64,000 bases of DNA, taken from positions 62,001 to 126,000 of the forward strand of contig NZ_CP133774.1 of the NCBI RefSeq assembly GCF_034344865.1. Reading direction: 5' to 3'. A program made the translations under genes and the position numbers. Positions 13,320 through 23,041 of this stretch are shown here, piece after piece (position 1 is the first letter of the stretch; each line of letters starts with the position of its first letter). The DNA comes from Pseudomonas sp. 10S4. GTDB lineage: Bacteria; Pseudomonadota; Gammaproteobacteria; Pseudomonadales; Pseudomonadaceae. Under the pieces are notes generated by a model. The model was not told the DNA's origin. It worked only from the letters and a program-made list of their open reading frames with translations, and made no database searches.

Positions 13320-13541
13320 AACTTTCGAGGCTCTTCGACGAATACAACCGACTGATTAACGAACTGCGTATCTGGTGCAGTGCAATCCCCCTTATCACCC
13401 GGAAACCGGCGCCCAACTCAGCGCCCGCCAGATCACCGCCTCCCGACGCAACCGCGCACTGCTCGCAGATGAACTGCAACGCTGCTGGCGCCGCCAGACC
13501 GCGCTCAACGCGGCGATCAGGATGCCGGCGCTCGCGGCTAC

Positions 13542-15122
13542 ATGTTCAGGTTCACTCGGCCCATCATTGGAGAGTTGCCGACTATTCAGGCGGATTTCAG
13601 CCACATTGCCTACCTGACCCTCGAAGGTGGCGAGGCGACACGCGGTACTCATGAGTTCCTGCGCCACTTCACCGGTTTGCGCCGCATGGAAGTGCGCAAT
13701 ATTCCCTTGGCCACACTGCCCGACGTCCTGCCCTCATTGCCGAATCTTGATCAACTGGTCCTGAGTAATTGCGGGATCGCGTTGACCGCCGAATCTCAGG
13801 CAACGCTTTCGTCCTTGAATCGGATGCGTACGCTGGAGTTGTACAAGAATCCGTTGGGGCGGGTATTCAGTGTCGAGGCCATGAATCAACTGGACTACAT
13901 AGACCTGGGCGAGACCGGTATCTCCAGCCTTCCACCCGGCCTGTTCAGTCGTCCACAGCTGAAAACCGGGATTTTCTCGAACAACCGGATTGTGGAGCTG
14001 CCAGCCGAACTGTTCGAGTTGCCCGCGAGCAAGGGCAACGGTTTCGATTTCGCTGATAACCCCTTATCCATCGGCACGCAAAATCGGGTGAAAACCTACT
14101 TTCAGAAGACTCGTGAAGACTTGGGCGTGTACGCCGAACTGGGCGATATCGAGCGGATTGCCGCCCTTTACCCGAGCATGGATCGCGAACAGGCCAGCGA
14201 TTTTGTGTACAGCCTGCCCGGCACGCTGGCGGCAGGGCGAATCGAGCTCAGCCGACTGGAGACAGAGTACGCCACCCTGAGCACCGACCTCGCGACGTGG
14301 ACCGGCAACATTCCCCCGCTGCACCCGCTCAGCGGCGAACCCTTCAGCGCACAGCAACTGCTGATCGAGCACAACACTCGGGATGAATTCAAACGGATCG
14401 TTGAACAAGGCTGGCGCCGGGAAACCGAACTGGATGACTTTAACGAAACCCTTGAACCCTCTTATGAGCTCAGCCTGTCACTGATAGTCACCGGCGAGTT
14501 GCCCACACTGAGTGCTGACTTCAGCCACGTTTCCCATCTTTACCTGCATAGCTACAGCGGGTTGACGTCGGTTTCCGATGGATTCCTGAGGTGCTTCCCC
14601 AAACTCAAGGGGCTGACCATTCGCGACTACAGCCTGGGCAATATTCCGCCGTCGGTATTCAACCTGGGTGAGCTGGTGGCATTGGTGCTGCCCAACTGCC
14701 GAATCAGCCTGACGGACGACACGGTGGCGGCGCTGGCCGGCATGGAACGCCTGGACTTTCTGGACCTGAGTAATAACCCGCTACTGCTGACACCCGATGT
14801 CAGTCAGATGCCAAATTTGTCCACGCTCATCCTGAGCCACACGCACATCACCGAGTTACCGCCAGGGTTGTTGAAACTGGAAGCGCTCGACATTGCCAAC
14901 CTGAGCAATAACGCCATTCGAGAGCTACCTAGCGACATCCTCGAACTGCCCATGGAAATGGGCGAGAGCATCAACCTGCTTGGCAATCCGCTTTCTGAGC
15001 GAAGCCTGCAACTGTTGCGTGCTTACTTCAGGCAAAACGGCACCGATTTTGGCGTTGAGGAAATCTTTAACACTGCCGAGATGGAGGTGTCCGATTCAGA
15101 CGACTCAGAGATAGAGCAATAA
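13542..15122 (+). CDS. Leucine-rich-repeat C-terminal part of the large toxin-like protein
   Basis: Continuation of the gene at 10077, in the same frame after three one-base losses (near 13202, 13371 and 13522) in the intervening 340 bp. It contains two LRR blocks (for example LPSLPNLDQLVLSNCGI and MERLDFLDLSNNPL). Each is preceded by a copy of a linker with RIELSRLxxEY and GELPT(I/L)xADFSH. It ends after the last repeat with a short acidic tail (SDSDDSEIEQ). No NEL-type E3 ligase domain or catalytic Cys segment follows, unlike many relatives. It runs convergently to within 7 bp of argR. Confidence 0.75.
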   Translation: MFRFTRPIIGELPTIQADFSHIAYLTLEGGEATRGTHEFLRHFTGLRRMEVRNIPLATLPDVLPSLPNLDQLVLSNCGIALTAESQATLSSLNRMRTLELYKNPLGRVFSVEAMNQLDYIDLGETGISSLPPGLFSRPQLKTGIFSNNRIVELPAELFELPASKGNGFDFADNPLSIGTQNRVKTYFQKTREDLGVYAELGDIERIAALYPSMDREQASDFVYSLPGTLAAGRIELSRLETEYATLSTDLATWTGNIPPLHPLSGEPFSAQQLLIEHNTRDEFKRIVEQGWRRETELDDFNETLEPSYELSLSLIVTGELPTLSADFSHVSHLYLHSYSGLTSVSDGFLRCFPKLKGLTIRDYSLGNIPPSVFNLGELVALVLPNCRISLTDDTVAALAGMERLDFLDLSNNPLLLTPDVSQMPNLSTLILSHTHITELPPGLLKLEALDIANLSNNAIRELPSDILELPMEMGESINLLGNPLSERSLQLLRAYFRQNGTDFGVEEIFNTAEMEVSDSDDSEIEQ

Positions 15123-15129
15123 CCGAAAA

Positions 15130-16110
15130 TCAACCACGCTCTGAAGGTACCGACGACAACTCGAACGGGCTGCTGCTGCGCCGCTGGTTGCGATCTTCCC
15201 GCGGCGTGGCACCGAAGAAGTTGCGATAGGCGCTGGAGAAGTGCGGCCCCGAAGAGAAGCCACAGGACAGGCCGATCTGGATGATCGACTTGCTGGTTTG
15301 CATCAACATCTGCCGGGCCTTGTTCAGGCGCAGCTCCAGGTAGTACTGGCTCGGCACACGGTTGAGGTATTGCTTGAAGATCCGTTCCAACTGCCGACGG
15401 GACACGCACACGTGTTGGGCGATTTCGTCGGTGGTCAGCGGTTCTTCGATGTTGGCTTCCATCAGCAACACCGCTTGGGTGAGCTTCGGATGGCTGGAGC
15501 CGAGGCGGTTTTGCAGTGGAATGCGCTGGCGTTCGCCGCCTTCACGGATGCGTTCGACCACCAGTTCTTCCGAGACCGCACCGGCCAGTTCGGCGCCGTG
15601 GTCGCGGGCCAATACGGCCAGCAGCAAATCGAGCACCGACAGGCCGCCGCACGCGGTCAAGCGATCGCGATCCCAGTCAAACAAATGACTGGTGGCGATG
15701 ACTTTCGGGAAACGCTCGGCGAAATCGTCCTGCCAGCGCCAATGCACAGCCGCGCGATAACCGTCGAGCAAACCCAACTGCGCCAACGGATAAACACCGG
15801 CGGACAAACCGCCAATCACACAACCGGCACGCACCAGTTGTTTGAGCGAACTGCTGAGGGCCGGCGCAAGTGCGGTCGGCGGCTCATCGGCGAGCAAAAA
15901 CAACTTCTGGAAATTTTCGAGCTTGCCGGCCCAGGGCTCACCGGGCAATTGCCAGGCGCCTTCGGTCGGCGGTTCGGCCTGCAAGAACGACAGTTCGTAG
16001 ACAACGTCTGGATGCACACGCTGAGCAACACGCAAGGCCTCCTCAGCCAGCGCAAGCGTCAGAGCTTTAGTGCTGGGCCAAATCAGGAAACCAATTCGAT
16101 GGGCAGTCAT
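15130..16110 (-). CDS. argR: Arginine-responsive AraC-family regulator ArgR
   Basis: Pseudomonas ArgR, the AraC/XylS-type activator/repressor of aru and aot genes (unrelated to E. coli ArgR). The 326-residue protein starts MTAHRIGFLIWPSTKAL at ATG 16110; a TTG nine bases upstream is possible but unneeded. The N-terminal half is a GATase1-like ligand domain (VIGGLSAGVYPLAQLGLLDG, TACGGLSVLDLLLAVLARDH). The C-terminal half has two AraC helix-turn-helix motifs (TTDEIAQHVCVSRRQLERIF; IIQIGLSCGFSSGPHFSSAYR). It lies at the end of the aotJQMOP-argR unit, but the toxin/LRR gene separates it from aruC. Confidence 0.95.
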   Translation of the reverse strand: MTAHRIGFLIWPSTKALTLALAEEALRVAQRVHPDVVYELSFLQAEPPTEGAWQLPGEPWAGKLENFQKLFLLADEPPTALAPALSSSLKQLVRAGCVIGGLSAGVYPLAQLGLLDGYRAAVHWRWQDDFAERFPKVIATSHLFDWDRDRLTACGGLSVLDLLLAVLARDHGAELAGAVSEELVVERIREGGERQRIPLQNRLGSSHPKLTQAVLLMEANIEEPLTTDEIAQHVCVSRRQLERIFKQYLNRVPSQYYLELRLNKARQMLMQTSKSIIQIGLSCGFSSGPHFSSAYRNFFGATPREDRNQRRSSSPFELSSVPSERG

Positions 16111-16159
16111 GGCGGGCAATCCGAAACTAAAACAGTGTTAAAGGCCGAAGGCGGCTGCA

Positions 16160-16208
16160 ACCAAATTAGACCATCTGGCGCGCGGTGCGCAGCATGACCT
16201 AATTTGGT
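16160..16208. terminator. Imperfect hairpin in the aotP-argR gap
   Basis: Perfect 10-bp arms ACCAAATTAG (16160-16169) and CTAATTTGGT (16199-16208) enclose a second GC-rich partial palindrome (CTGGCGC...GCGCAG). No T-run follows on either strand. It could be an mRNA-processing stem or attenuator separating argR expression from the transporter genes. Confidence 0.4.
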
Positions 16209-16223
16209 GCGTAACGGGAGCGA

Positions 16224-16988
16224 TTACTTCAGGCTGCCCGAGAGGAATTGTTGCAAGCGTTCGGACTGTGGATTGACCAGTACTTCACGCGGGTTGCCGC
16301 TCTCTTCGACGACACCTTTGTGCAGGAACACCAGTTGGTTCGACACTTCACGGGCAAAGCCCATTTCGTGCGTCACCACCACCATGGTCCGGCCTTCCAG
16401 CGCCAGGGCTTGCATGACTTTCAGCACGTCACCGACCAGTTCCGGATCGAGGGCCGAGGTCGGTTCGTCGAACAGCATCACCTCAGGTTCCATCGCCAGC
16501 GCACGGGCAATCGCCACGCGCTGTTGTTCGCCGCCCGACATGTGGCCCGGGTAAGCGTCCTTGCGATGCGCCACACCGACCTTGTTCAGGTAGTGCTCGG
16601 CTTTCTCGCGAGCTTCGGCCTTGGTCATGCCGAGCACGTGGACCGGCGCTTCCATGATGTTTTCCATCGCGGTCATGTGTGACCACAGATTGAAATGCTG
16701 GAACACCATCGACAGGCGCGAACGCATGCGTTGCAACTGTTTCGGGTCGGCGGCTTTCAGCGCGCCTTCCTTGTTGGCGACCAGTTTCAGCTCTTCGTTA
16801 TTGAGCAGAATCCTGCCTGCGTGTGGCTGCTCAAGCAGGTTGATGCAGCGCAGGAAAGTACTTTTGCCGGAGCCACTGGAGCCGATGATGCTGATCACAT
16901 CGCCAGCCGCCGCTTTCAGGGACACGCCCTTGAGCACTTCGTGACTGCCATAGCGTTTATGCAGGTCTTGGACTTCAAGTTTGTACAT
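16224..16988 (-). CDS. aotP: Arginine/ornithine ABC transporter ATP-binding protein
   Basis: ATPase of the amino-acid importer AotJQMP. Start [18 protein letters not shown] (ATG 16988) gives 254 residues, the length expected for AotP; an in-frame ATG five codons upstream also exists. Walker [10 protein letters not shown] (near 37), Q-loop, ABC signature [15 protein letters not shown], Walker [13 protein letters not shown] and the switch His in [10 protein letters not shown] are all present. It is the fifth gene of the aot unit, 27 bp after aotO. Confidence 0.95.
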   Translation of the reverse strand: MYKLEVQDLHKRYGSHEVLKGVSLKAAAGDVISIIGSSGSGKSTFLRCINLLEQPHAGRILLNNEELKLVANKEGALKAADPKQLQRMRSRLSMVFQHFNLWSHMTAMENIMEAPVHVLGMTKAEAREKAEHYLNKVGVAHRKDAYPGHMSGGEQQRVAIARALAMEPEVMLFDEPTSALDPELVGDVLKVMQALALEGRTMVVVTHEMGFAREVSNQLVFLHKGVVEESGNPREVLVNPQSERLQQFLSGSLK

Positions 16989-17015
16989 GCGGTCGGTTCT
17001 CACAAAAACAGTCAG

Positions 17016-18128
17016 TCAGTCGTTGAGCAAGCGCCCGTGACGCAGCGCTTCGCGCCCCGCCACCTTGGCCAGCCAGAAACCGGGTTGGGCATAACGCAGC
17101 CGTTCAATGGCAAACAGCACCCCGGACGTACCAGCACACACCGTGCTGACCCGATCCGCCAACGGATCGATCACTTCGAAAATCTCATCGCCAGCTTCAA
17201 CCCATTCACCGGGTTTACGCAGGAAACTCACCACACCCGGGTGCGGTGCGAACAACAATTCAGTGCCTTCGAACGGCATGCCTTCGCACGCGTCCTGGGC
17301 CGGTTTCGGCCATTCGCCGCTGATCAGGCCTTGCTCGGCGAGGAACGCCAGAATGCCTTCGGCGTACGCTACGGCATCGGCGCGAGTGGTATCGGCCTGA
17401 CCGCCCAGTTCAATGGTAGTCGCCAGGCACGCCAGTGGAATCTGCGCATCCGGAAAGTGGCGCGACAGACGCAGCCACGGCAGCGAACAGGCTTCGTCAA
17501 AGGAACTGCCGCCGGAGTCTTCCGCCAGCAGGCCCACTTTCACATTCAGGTGTGCGGCGAGCGAACGCCATTGCGGCCAGTGTTGCGGCAACGCGTACAT
17601 GTGCAGCGCCGCTTCGGCATCGCAATGCAAATCCAGCACCACGTCAGCCGTGCAGGCATGGCTGAGCAAGACGCGCTGCATGCCTTGTAGCTGACTCGCC
17701 GCCGGTGGCAATGCTGCCAACGCGTCGCTCATGGCCTGGCGAATCAAGCGGATATTGGCGTGAGGATCATCCCCCAGGCGCCCTTCCAGTCCGGCGGCCA
17801 CTGGCGCGCTGAGCTCGACGAAATCCCGGTTGAAGTTCTTGCCGCTGCCTGCCTCGAAACGCCCTTGATGATTGCCTTGCAGCAATTGGCCGAGGCCCAG
17901 CGGGTTGGCCACGGGCACCAGTTCAATGACGCCGTTCAACAAGCCTTGGGCTTCGAGTTCGGTCAGGCGCTTTTTCAGCTCCCAAGCGGTACGCATCCCC
18001 GGCAGTTCATCGGCGTGCAGGCTGGCCTGAATGTAAGCCTTGCGCTCGCCGCGGCCGAAGCGGAACACCGAAATCTGGCGTTCGCTGCCCAGGTGACTCC
18101 ACGGCAATGAATGATCGATGCGTTCCAT
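17016..18128 (-). CDS. aotO: AstE/aspartoacylase-family protein of the aot operon
   Basis: A 370-residue zinc hydrolase-like protein of the succinylglutamate desuccinylase/aspartoacylase family. The metal motif is QASLHADELPGM (His, Glu) with a third ligand candidate in VVLDLHCDAEAALHMY. The C-terminal part is lipoyl/biotin-like (HPGVVSFLRKPGEWVEAGDEIFEVID). It sits in the arginine/ornithine import operon one base after aotM. Its substrate is not established; a deacylation of an acylated amino acid fits the context. Intact. Confidence 0.88.
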   Translation of the reverse strand: MERIDHSLPWSHLGSERQISVFRFGRGERKAYIQASLHADELPGMRTAWELKKRLTELEAQGLLNGVIELVPVANPLGLGQLLQGNHQGRFEAGSGKNFNRDFVELSAPVAAGLEGRLGDDPHANIRLIRQAMSDALAALPPAASQLQGMQRVLLSHACTADVVLDLHCDAEAALHMYALPQHWPQWRSLAAHLNVKVGLLAEDSGGSSFDEACSLPWLRLSRHFPDAQIPLACLATTIELGGQADTTRADAVAYAEGILAFLAEQGLISGEWPKPAQDACEGMPFEGTELLFAPHPGVVSFLRKPGEWVEAGDEIFEVIDPLADRVSTVCAGTSGVLFAIERLRYAQPGFWLAKVAGREALRHGRLLND

Positions 18129-18129
18129 A

Positions 18130-18829
18130 TCAGTGCTTCCGCGGGGCCATATAGCCCAGCCAGCGGCGCTCGGCCAGTTTGAAGATCTTCACCAGAATGA
18201 AGGTCAGGCACAGGTAGAACACACCCGCCGTGATGTAAGCCTCGAACGGCAAGTAGAACTGGGCGTTGACCGTGCGCGCGGCACCGGTGATGTCGATCAG
18301 GGTCACGATGGACGCCAGACTGGTGGTCTGCAGCATCATGATCACTTCGTTGCTGTACTGCGGCAGCTGCCCGGCGCAGGGCCGACGGCAACAGGATGCG
18401 CTTGTACATTTTGTAGCGCGACATGCCCATGGCCTTGGCCGCTTCGATCTCACCGTTCGGCGTAGCGCGCAGGCTGCCGGCGATGATTTCAGCGGTGTAG
18501 GCGCTGGTGTTGATCGCGAAAGCCAGGCACGCACAGAACGTTGCGCTGGACAGCCACGGCCACATGAAGCTTTCACGCACCGCTTCGAATTGCGCCAAAC
18601 CGTAGTAGATCAAGAACAGCTGCACCAGCATCGGCGTGCCGCGGATCACGTAGGTGAACAGCCAGGCGCTCATGTTGACGACTGCGTTCTTGGAGACGCG
18701 CATCAGCCCCAGCGGCAACGCCGCCAACAGACCAAAGAACAGCGACAGCGCGAGCAACTTGAGGGTGGTCACCAGGCCGCCGAAGTACAGCGGCAGGGCC
18801 TCCCAAATGACGTTGTAGTCGAAGATCAT
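18130..18829 (-). pseudogene. aotM: Arginine/ornithine ABC permease AotM, one frameshift
   Basis: Inner-membrane HisM-type permease. ATG 18829 (MIFDYNVIWEALPLYFGG) reads well to RILLPSALRRA, then leaves frame. One extra base near 18367-18371 (GCA-G-CTGCCGCAG) is enough to restore LPQYSNEVIMMLQTTSLAS, followed by the remaining helices to MAPRKH, a normal 232-residue permease. The EAA-type loop EAAKAMGMSRYKMYKRILLPSALRR sits exactly at the break. Its start overlaps aotQ by four bases (ATGA). All flanking operon genes are intact, so an artefact is likely. Confidence 0.85.
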
Positions 18830-19515
18830 AGATCAGCCGCCCTTACGCCTACCGAGTAGCGCTTCTCAAGGTGACGCAATGCCAGCAACGAGACGCTGGT
18901 GATCACCAGGTACATCGCCGCCACTGCGAGGAAGAAGGTGAAAGGCTCGCGGGTGGCATCTGCCGCCTGCTTGGCCTTGAACATCATGTCTTGCAGGCCC
19001 ACCACCGAAATCAGCGCGGTCGCCTTGGTCAATACCAGCCAGTTGTTGGTGAAACCTGGAATCGCCAGACGAATCATCTGCGGCACCAACACCCGGAAGA
19101 ACACCTGAAAACTGCTCATGCCGTACGCCATGCCGGCTTCTGCCTGACCTTTGGGGATCGCCATGAAGGCGCCACGGAAGGTTTCGGACAGGTACGCACC
19201 GAAGATGAAACCCAGGGTGCCGATACCGGCGGCCAACGGGTTCAGATCGATGTAGTCGTTAAAGCCGAGCATCGGTGCGACGCGGTTGAGCAAGTCCTGA
19301 CCACCGTAGAAAATCAGCAGGATCAGCACCAGGTCGGGAATCCCGCGGATCACCGTGGAATACAGGTCGCCCAGCCAAGCCAGCCAGCGGATCGGGGACA
19401 GACGCAGCGAAACGCCGATCAGACCCAGAACAATGGCCAAGACCATGGACGACAAGGCGAGCTGAAGCGTCAGCCATGCGCCATCGAGGATGACAGCCCC
19501 GTAGCCTTTCAACAT
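18826..19515 (-). CDS. aotQ: Arginine/ornithine ABC permease AotQ
   Basis: HisQ-type permease of 229 residues with about five membrane helices and the conserved permease loop (EAGMAYGMSSFQVFFRVLVPQ) that contacts the ATPase. It pairs with AotM in the membrane to form the translocation channel. Start MLKGYGAVILDGAWLTLQL at ATG 19515. It ends inside the first codons of aotM. Confidence 0.94.
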   Translation of the reverse strand: MLKGYGAVILDGAWLTLQLALSSMVLAIVLGLIGVSLRLSPIRWLAWLGDLYSTVIRGIPDLVLILLIFYGGQDLLNRVAPMLGFNDYIDLNPLAAGIGTLGFIFGAYLSETFRGAFMAIPKGQAEAGMAYGMSSFQVFFRVLVPQMIRLAIPGFTNNWLVLTKATALISVVGLQDMMFKAKQAADATREPFTFFLAVAAMYLVITSVSLLALRHLEKRYSVGVRAADL

Positions 19516-19544
19516 GATTCAGGTCCTCGAAAGTTGGGATGAAA

Positions 19545-19585
19545 AAATGGCGCAAACCTCAGAGATCCTGTTGCTTGCGCCATTT
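19545..19585 (-). terminator. Intercistronic hairpin between aotJ and aotQ
   Basis: On the minus strand AAATGGCGCAA and TTGCGCCATTT (11-bp perfect arms, 19575-19585 and 19545-19555) are followed by a T-run. The stem looks like a leaky intrinsic terminator or an RNA-protecting stem. It would give more binding protein than permease, as is usual in such importers. Confidence 0.6.
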
Positions 19586-19606
19586 CGGACTTGTCGCTGG
19601 GACGTG

Positions 19607-20380
19607 TTACTTACCGTAGATATCGAAGGCGAAGTACTTGTCCTGGATTTGCTTGTACTTGCCGTTCTCGCGAATGGCAGCGATCGCACCGTTGATCTTG
19701 TCTTTCAGTGCGTCACCTTTACGAACTGCGATACCTACGCCGTCGCCGAAGTATTTGACGTCGGTGAAGGCCGGGCCAACGAAGGCAAAACCTTTGCCGG
19801 CGTCGGTTTTCAGGAAGCCGTCATCCAGCAGGGTTGCGTCAGCCACGGTACCGTCGAGGCGGCCGGCAGCTACGTCGAGGTAGATTTCGTTCTGCGAACC
19901 GTAAGGCTTGATCTCGGCACCCAGCGGGGCCAGGACTTCGCGGGCGAAACGCTCATGGATCGAACCACGTTGTACGCCGATGTTCTTACCCTTGAGCTCA
20001 GTCAAGCCTTCGCTGACTTGAGTGCCGGCCTTCATGACCAGGCGAGCCGGGGTGTTGTAGTACTTGTTGGTGAAGTCCACAGACTTCTTGCGATCTTCAG
20101 TGATCGACATGGACGACAGGATCGCGTCGATCTTGCGCACTTTAAGTGCCGGGATCAGACCGTCGAACTCTTGCTCGACCCAGACGCACTTGACCTGCAT
20201 CTGTTCGCACAGGGCGTTGCCGATGTCGTAGTCAAAACCAACAATGCTGCCGTCCGGCGCCTTGGAGGCAAACGGAGGGTAAGCAGCTTCGATACCGATT
20301 TTCAGAGGTTTTTCATCGGCGAAGGTCGGCAGGGACAGCACGGACAGTGCCAGGGCGCCAAGCAGCACAAGTTTCTTCAT
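19607..20380 (-). CDS. aotJ: Arginine/ornithine-binding periplasmic protein
   Basis: Extracytoplasmic solute-binding protein family 3. The 257-residue protein has a Sec signal peptide ([24 protein letters not shown], cleavage near residue 21), then [27 protein letters not shown] and the ligand-site segments [20 protein letters not shown] and QRGSIHERF. It captures arginine/ornithine for AotQMP. First gene of aotJQMOP-argR; a candidate ArgR site lies about 170 bp upstream. Confidence 0.95.
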   Translation of the reverse strand: MKKLVLLGALALSVLSLPTFADEKPLKIGIEAAYPPFASKAPDGSIVGFDYDIGNALCEQMQVKCVWVEQEFDGLIPALKVRKIDAILSSMSITEDRKKSVDFTNKYYNTPARLVMKAGTQVSEGLTELKGKNIGVQRGSIHERFAREVLAPLGAEIKPYGSQNEIYLDVAAGRLDGTVADATLLDDGFLKTDAGKGFAFVGPAFTDVKYFGDGVGIAVRKGDALKDKINGAIAAIRENGKYKQIQDKYFAFDIYGK

Positions 20381-20547
20381 CTTGGGACTCCATCGGTAAA
20401 GGGCAAAAACGGCAGAGTGAGCACAGGCCCAATATGCGAATGGGTTAAACCGGAATGCGGTGCTGCGTCCTGGAAACCCACGTTGATTTCAACGCGAGCA
20501 ACGACGAGCGAGTGATCGGCATTCTAACGACAGGCCGGAAGCCGATA

Positions 20548-20563
20548 TTTCTTCAATGCGACA
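20548..20563 (-). promoter_or_regulatory. Candidate ArgR half-site upstream of aotJ
   Basis: The minus strand reads TGTCGC-ATTGAAGA-AA, the same TGTCGCN8AA pattern found twice before aruC. A weaker second half-site (TGTCGTTAGAA) follows 31 bp nearer the gene. Confidence 0.55.
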
Positions 20564-20739
20564 ACAAATTACAGATGCACTGAGAATGCCGCTTGGGCAC
20601 GTTGACAGCCTCGCAATTTCATGCAAGAGCAAAAGATAGTGAACCGATCTATGCTGCAAATTGCGGGCCTATTATTGGCAAACCCTTCTAATCCGGCAAG
20701 CGCAGCGTGATGTCTAATTTTTCGGAGGGGGTTGAGAGG

Positions 20740-20782
20740 CCCTGATCCGGGGCTTTGCGTTTCCCAATGCCCCGGATCGGGG
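20740..20782. other. Strong stem-loop in the aotJ-acsA gap
   Basis: CCCTGATCCGGGGC (20740-20753) pairs with GCCCCGGATCGGGG (20769-20782) with one mismatch and a 15-nt loop, without a T-run. The remainder of the 700-bp gap (20381-21079) holds the aotJ promoter region, a REPIN and the acsA terminator. I see no gene there. Confidence 0.5.
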
Positions 20783-20889
20783 CGGGCGGTTACACATTCA
20801 GTTACTTTCTTGGGACGGGGTAACAGTGGGAAATCACCTACACGTGAGGCCGATAATTATTGGCCGTTGTTGATCAGGTGTCTGACAGA

Positions 20890-20988
20890 CCGCTTTCGCG
20901 AGCAAGCCCGCTCCCACAGGGGATCTGCGTCTGACACACACTCTGTGTTCACCGCAGATTTAATGTGGGAGCGGGCTTGCTCGCGAAG
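20890..20988. repeat. REPIN (GTGGGAGC family)
   Basis: Inverted REP copies (CTTTCGCGAGCAAGCCCGC and GCGGGCTTGCTCGCGAAG) about 45 bp apart between the divergent aotJ promoter region and the acsA terminator. Confidence 0.9.
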
Positions 20989-21024
20989 AGGCCAGTACTG
21001 CCAACACAAAAACATCAGTCAACA

Positions 21025-21059
21025 AAAAGCCCCACCCGGCGCAATGCCGGACAGGGCTT
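21025..21059 (-). terminator. Intrinsic terminator of acsA
   Basis: On the minus strand AAGCCCTGTCCGGC-attgc-GCCGGGTGGGGCTT forms a GC-rich stem followed by TTTTT, 20 bp after the acsA stop. Confidence 0.85.
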
Positions 21060-21079
21060 CGTCGACTCAGAAACCGCGC

Positions 21080-23041
21080 TTACGCGACGTTCATGGTCTT
21101 GTGCGTATCAATCAAATGCTGCACCACGCCCGGATCCGCCAGGGTGGAGATATCTCCCAACCCGTCGTATTCAGCCGTGGCAATCTTGCGCAGAATCCGG
21201 CGCATGATCTTGCCCGAACGGGTTTTCGGCAGCCCCGGCGCCCACTGGATAACATCCGGCGAAGCAATCGGTCCGATCTCCTTACGCACCCAGTTTTTCA
21301 GCTCCAGGCGCAATTGCTCGCTTGGCTCTTCGCCACCGATCAAGGTGACGTAGACATAGATGCCCTGCCCTTTGATGTCATGCGGCACACCGACCACCGC
21401 CGCTTCGGCGACTTTCGGGTGAGCAACCATCGCGCTTTCGATTTCGGCAGTGCCCATCCGGTGGCCAGAAACGTTAAGCACGTCATCCACACGACCGGTG
21501 ATCCAGTAGTAACCGTCTTCGTCGCGACGAGCACCGTCACCGGTGAAATACATGCCGCGGAAAGTCTTAAAGTAAGTATCGACGAAGCGGTCATGGTCGC
21601 CATACAGCGTGCGCGCCTGGCCTGGCCACGAATCGAGAATCACCAGGTTGCCCTCGGCGACGCCTTCGATGATGTTGCCCAGGTTGTCCACCAACGCTGG
21701 CACCACGCCGAAAAATGGTCGAGCCGCTGAACCCGGTTTGAGTGCGTGCGCACCCGGCAGCGGGCTCATCAGCGTGGCGCCGGTCTCGGTCTGCCACCAG
21801 GTGTCCACGATCAGGGGCAACGGTGACCGGCCGATCATTCTTGCGAGTACCACATCCCACGCCTCGGGGTTGATCGGCTCACCGACCGACCCCAACAGAC
21901 GCAGGCTGCTGCCATCGGCGCCTTCAACAGCCGCCTTGCCCGAGGCCATCATCGCGCGGATGGCGGTTGGTGCGGTGTAGAGGATGTTGACCTTGTGCTT
22001 GTCGACGATCTTCGCCACCCGGGTGATGTCCGGGTAGTTCGGCACGCCTTCGAACAGCAGGGTGGTCGCGCCATTGGCCAGCGGGCCGTAGACAATATAG
22101 GTGTGGCCGGTGACCCAACCGACGTCGGCGGTGCACCAGTAGACTTCGCCCGGACGGTAGTCGAACACGCGCTCGTGGGTCAGCGCCGCGTACAACAGAT
22201 AACCCGCGGTGGTGTGCTGCACACCTTTCGGCTTACCGGTCGAACCCGAGGTGTAAAGGATGAACAGCGCTTCTTCAGCGCCCATTTCTTTCGGCGCGCA
22301 GACAGTGCCCGCCACTTTCATCAGGTCTTCGTACCAGATGTCGCGATGCTGGTTCCACTTGATGTTGCCACCGGTGCGCTTGCACACAATGACTTTCTGG
22401 ATGCTGCTGGTTTCCGGGTTGGTCAGCGCGTCGTCGACGTTGGACTTGAGCGGGATCTTCTTGCCGGCACGAATGCCTTCATCGGCGGTGATCACCACTT
22501 TGGATTTGCAGTCGATGATGCGACCCGCCAGGGCTTCCGGCGAGAAACCACCGAACACCACCGAGTGAATCGCGCCGATCCGGGTGCAGGCCAGCATGGC
22601 GACCACGGCTTCGGGGATCATCGGCATATAGATAGTCACCACGTCGCCGCGGTGCACATCCTGGCCGCGCAAGGCGTTGGCGAACTTGCAGACTTCTTCG
22701 TGCAGCTCGCGGTAGGTGATGTTGCGGCTCTCGGCCGGGTCATCCCCTTCCCAGATAATCGCGATTTGATCACCGCGCTCGGCCAGATGACGGTCGAGGC
22801 AGTTGTAGGAAACGTTCAGCGTGCCGTCGGCGAACCATTTGATGTCGACATGGTGATCGTCAAAGGACGTCTGCTTCACCGTGGTGAAAGGCTTGATCCA
22901 GTCGAGGCGCTTGGCTTGTTCGCGCCAGAAGCCGTCCGGGTTGACGACCGACTGCTGGTACATGGCTTTGTAGGTCGCCTCGTCAGTCAGCGTATTGGCT
23001 GCTACCTCGGGACGAACGGGATACAGAGAAGCCGCACTCAT
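21080..23041 (-). CDS. acsA: Acetyl-CoA synthetase
   Basis: Activates acetate to acetyl-CoA through acetyl-AMP. The 653-residue ANL-superfamily enzyme starts [18 protein letters not shown]. It shows the phosphate loop [14 protein letters not shown], the acyl-pocket motif [11 protein letters not shown], the hinge-region [18 protein letters not shown] and the C-terminal [11 protein letters not shown], whose lysine is the acetylation-controlled catalytic residue of this family. Monocistronic with its own terminator. Full length for Acs. Confidence 0.96.
   Translation of the reverse strand: MSAASLYPVRPEVAANTLTDEATYKAMYQQSVVNPDGFWREQAKRLDWIKPFTTVKQTSFDDHHVDIKWFADGTLNVSYNCLDRHLAERGDQIAIIWEGDDPAESRNITYRELHEEVCKFANALRGQDVHRGDVVTIYMPMIPEAVVAMLACTRIGAIHSVVFGGFSPEALAGRIIDCKSKVVITADEGIRAGKKIPLKSNVDDALTNPETSSIQKVIVCKRTGGNIKWNQHRDIWYEDLMKVAGTVCAPKEMGAEEALFILYTSGSTGKPKGVQHTTAGYLLYAALTHERVFDYRPGEVYWCTADVGWVTGHTYIVYGPLANGATTLLFEGVPNYPDITRVAKIVDKHKVNILYTAPTAIRAMMASGKAAVEGADGSSLRLLGSVGEPINPEAWDVVLARMIGRSPLPLIVDTWWQTETGATLMSPLPGAHALKPGSAARPFFGVVPALVDNLGNIIEGVAEGNLVILDSWPGQARTLYGDHDRFVDTYFKTFRGMYFTGDGARRDEDGYYWITGRVDDVLNVSGHRMGTAEIESAMVAHPKVAEAAVVGVPHDIKGQGIYVYVTLIGGEEPSEQLRLELKNWVRKEIGPIASPDVIQWAPGLPKTRSGKIMRRILRKIATAEYDGLGDISTLADPGVVQHLIDTHKTMNVA

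Noticed and set aside
20732..21730. Long open frame on the plus strand across the aotJ-acsA gap and into acsA
   Set aside because: It is antisense to acsA, crosses a REPIN and a terminator, and its residues show no family pattern.
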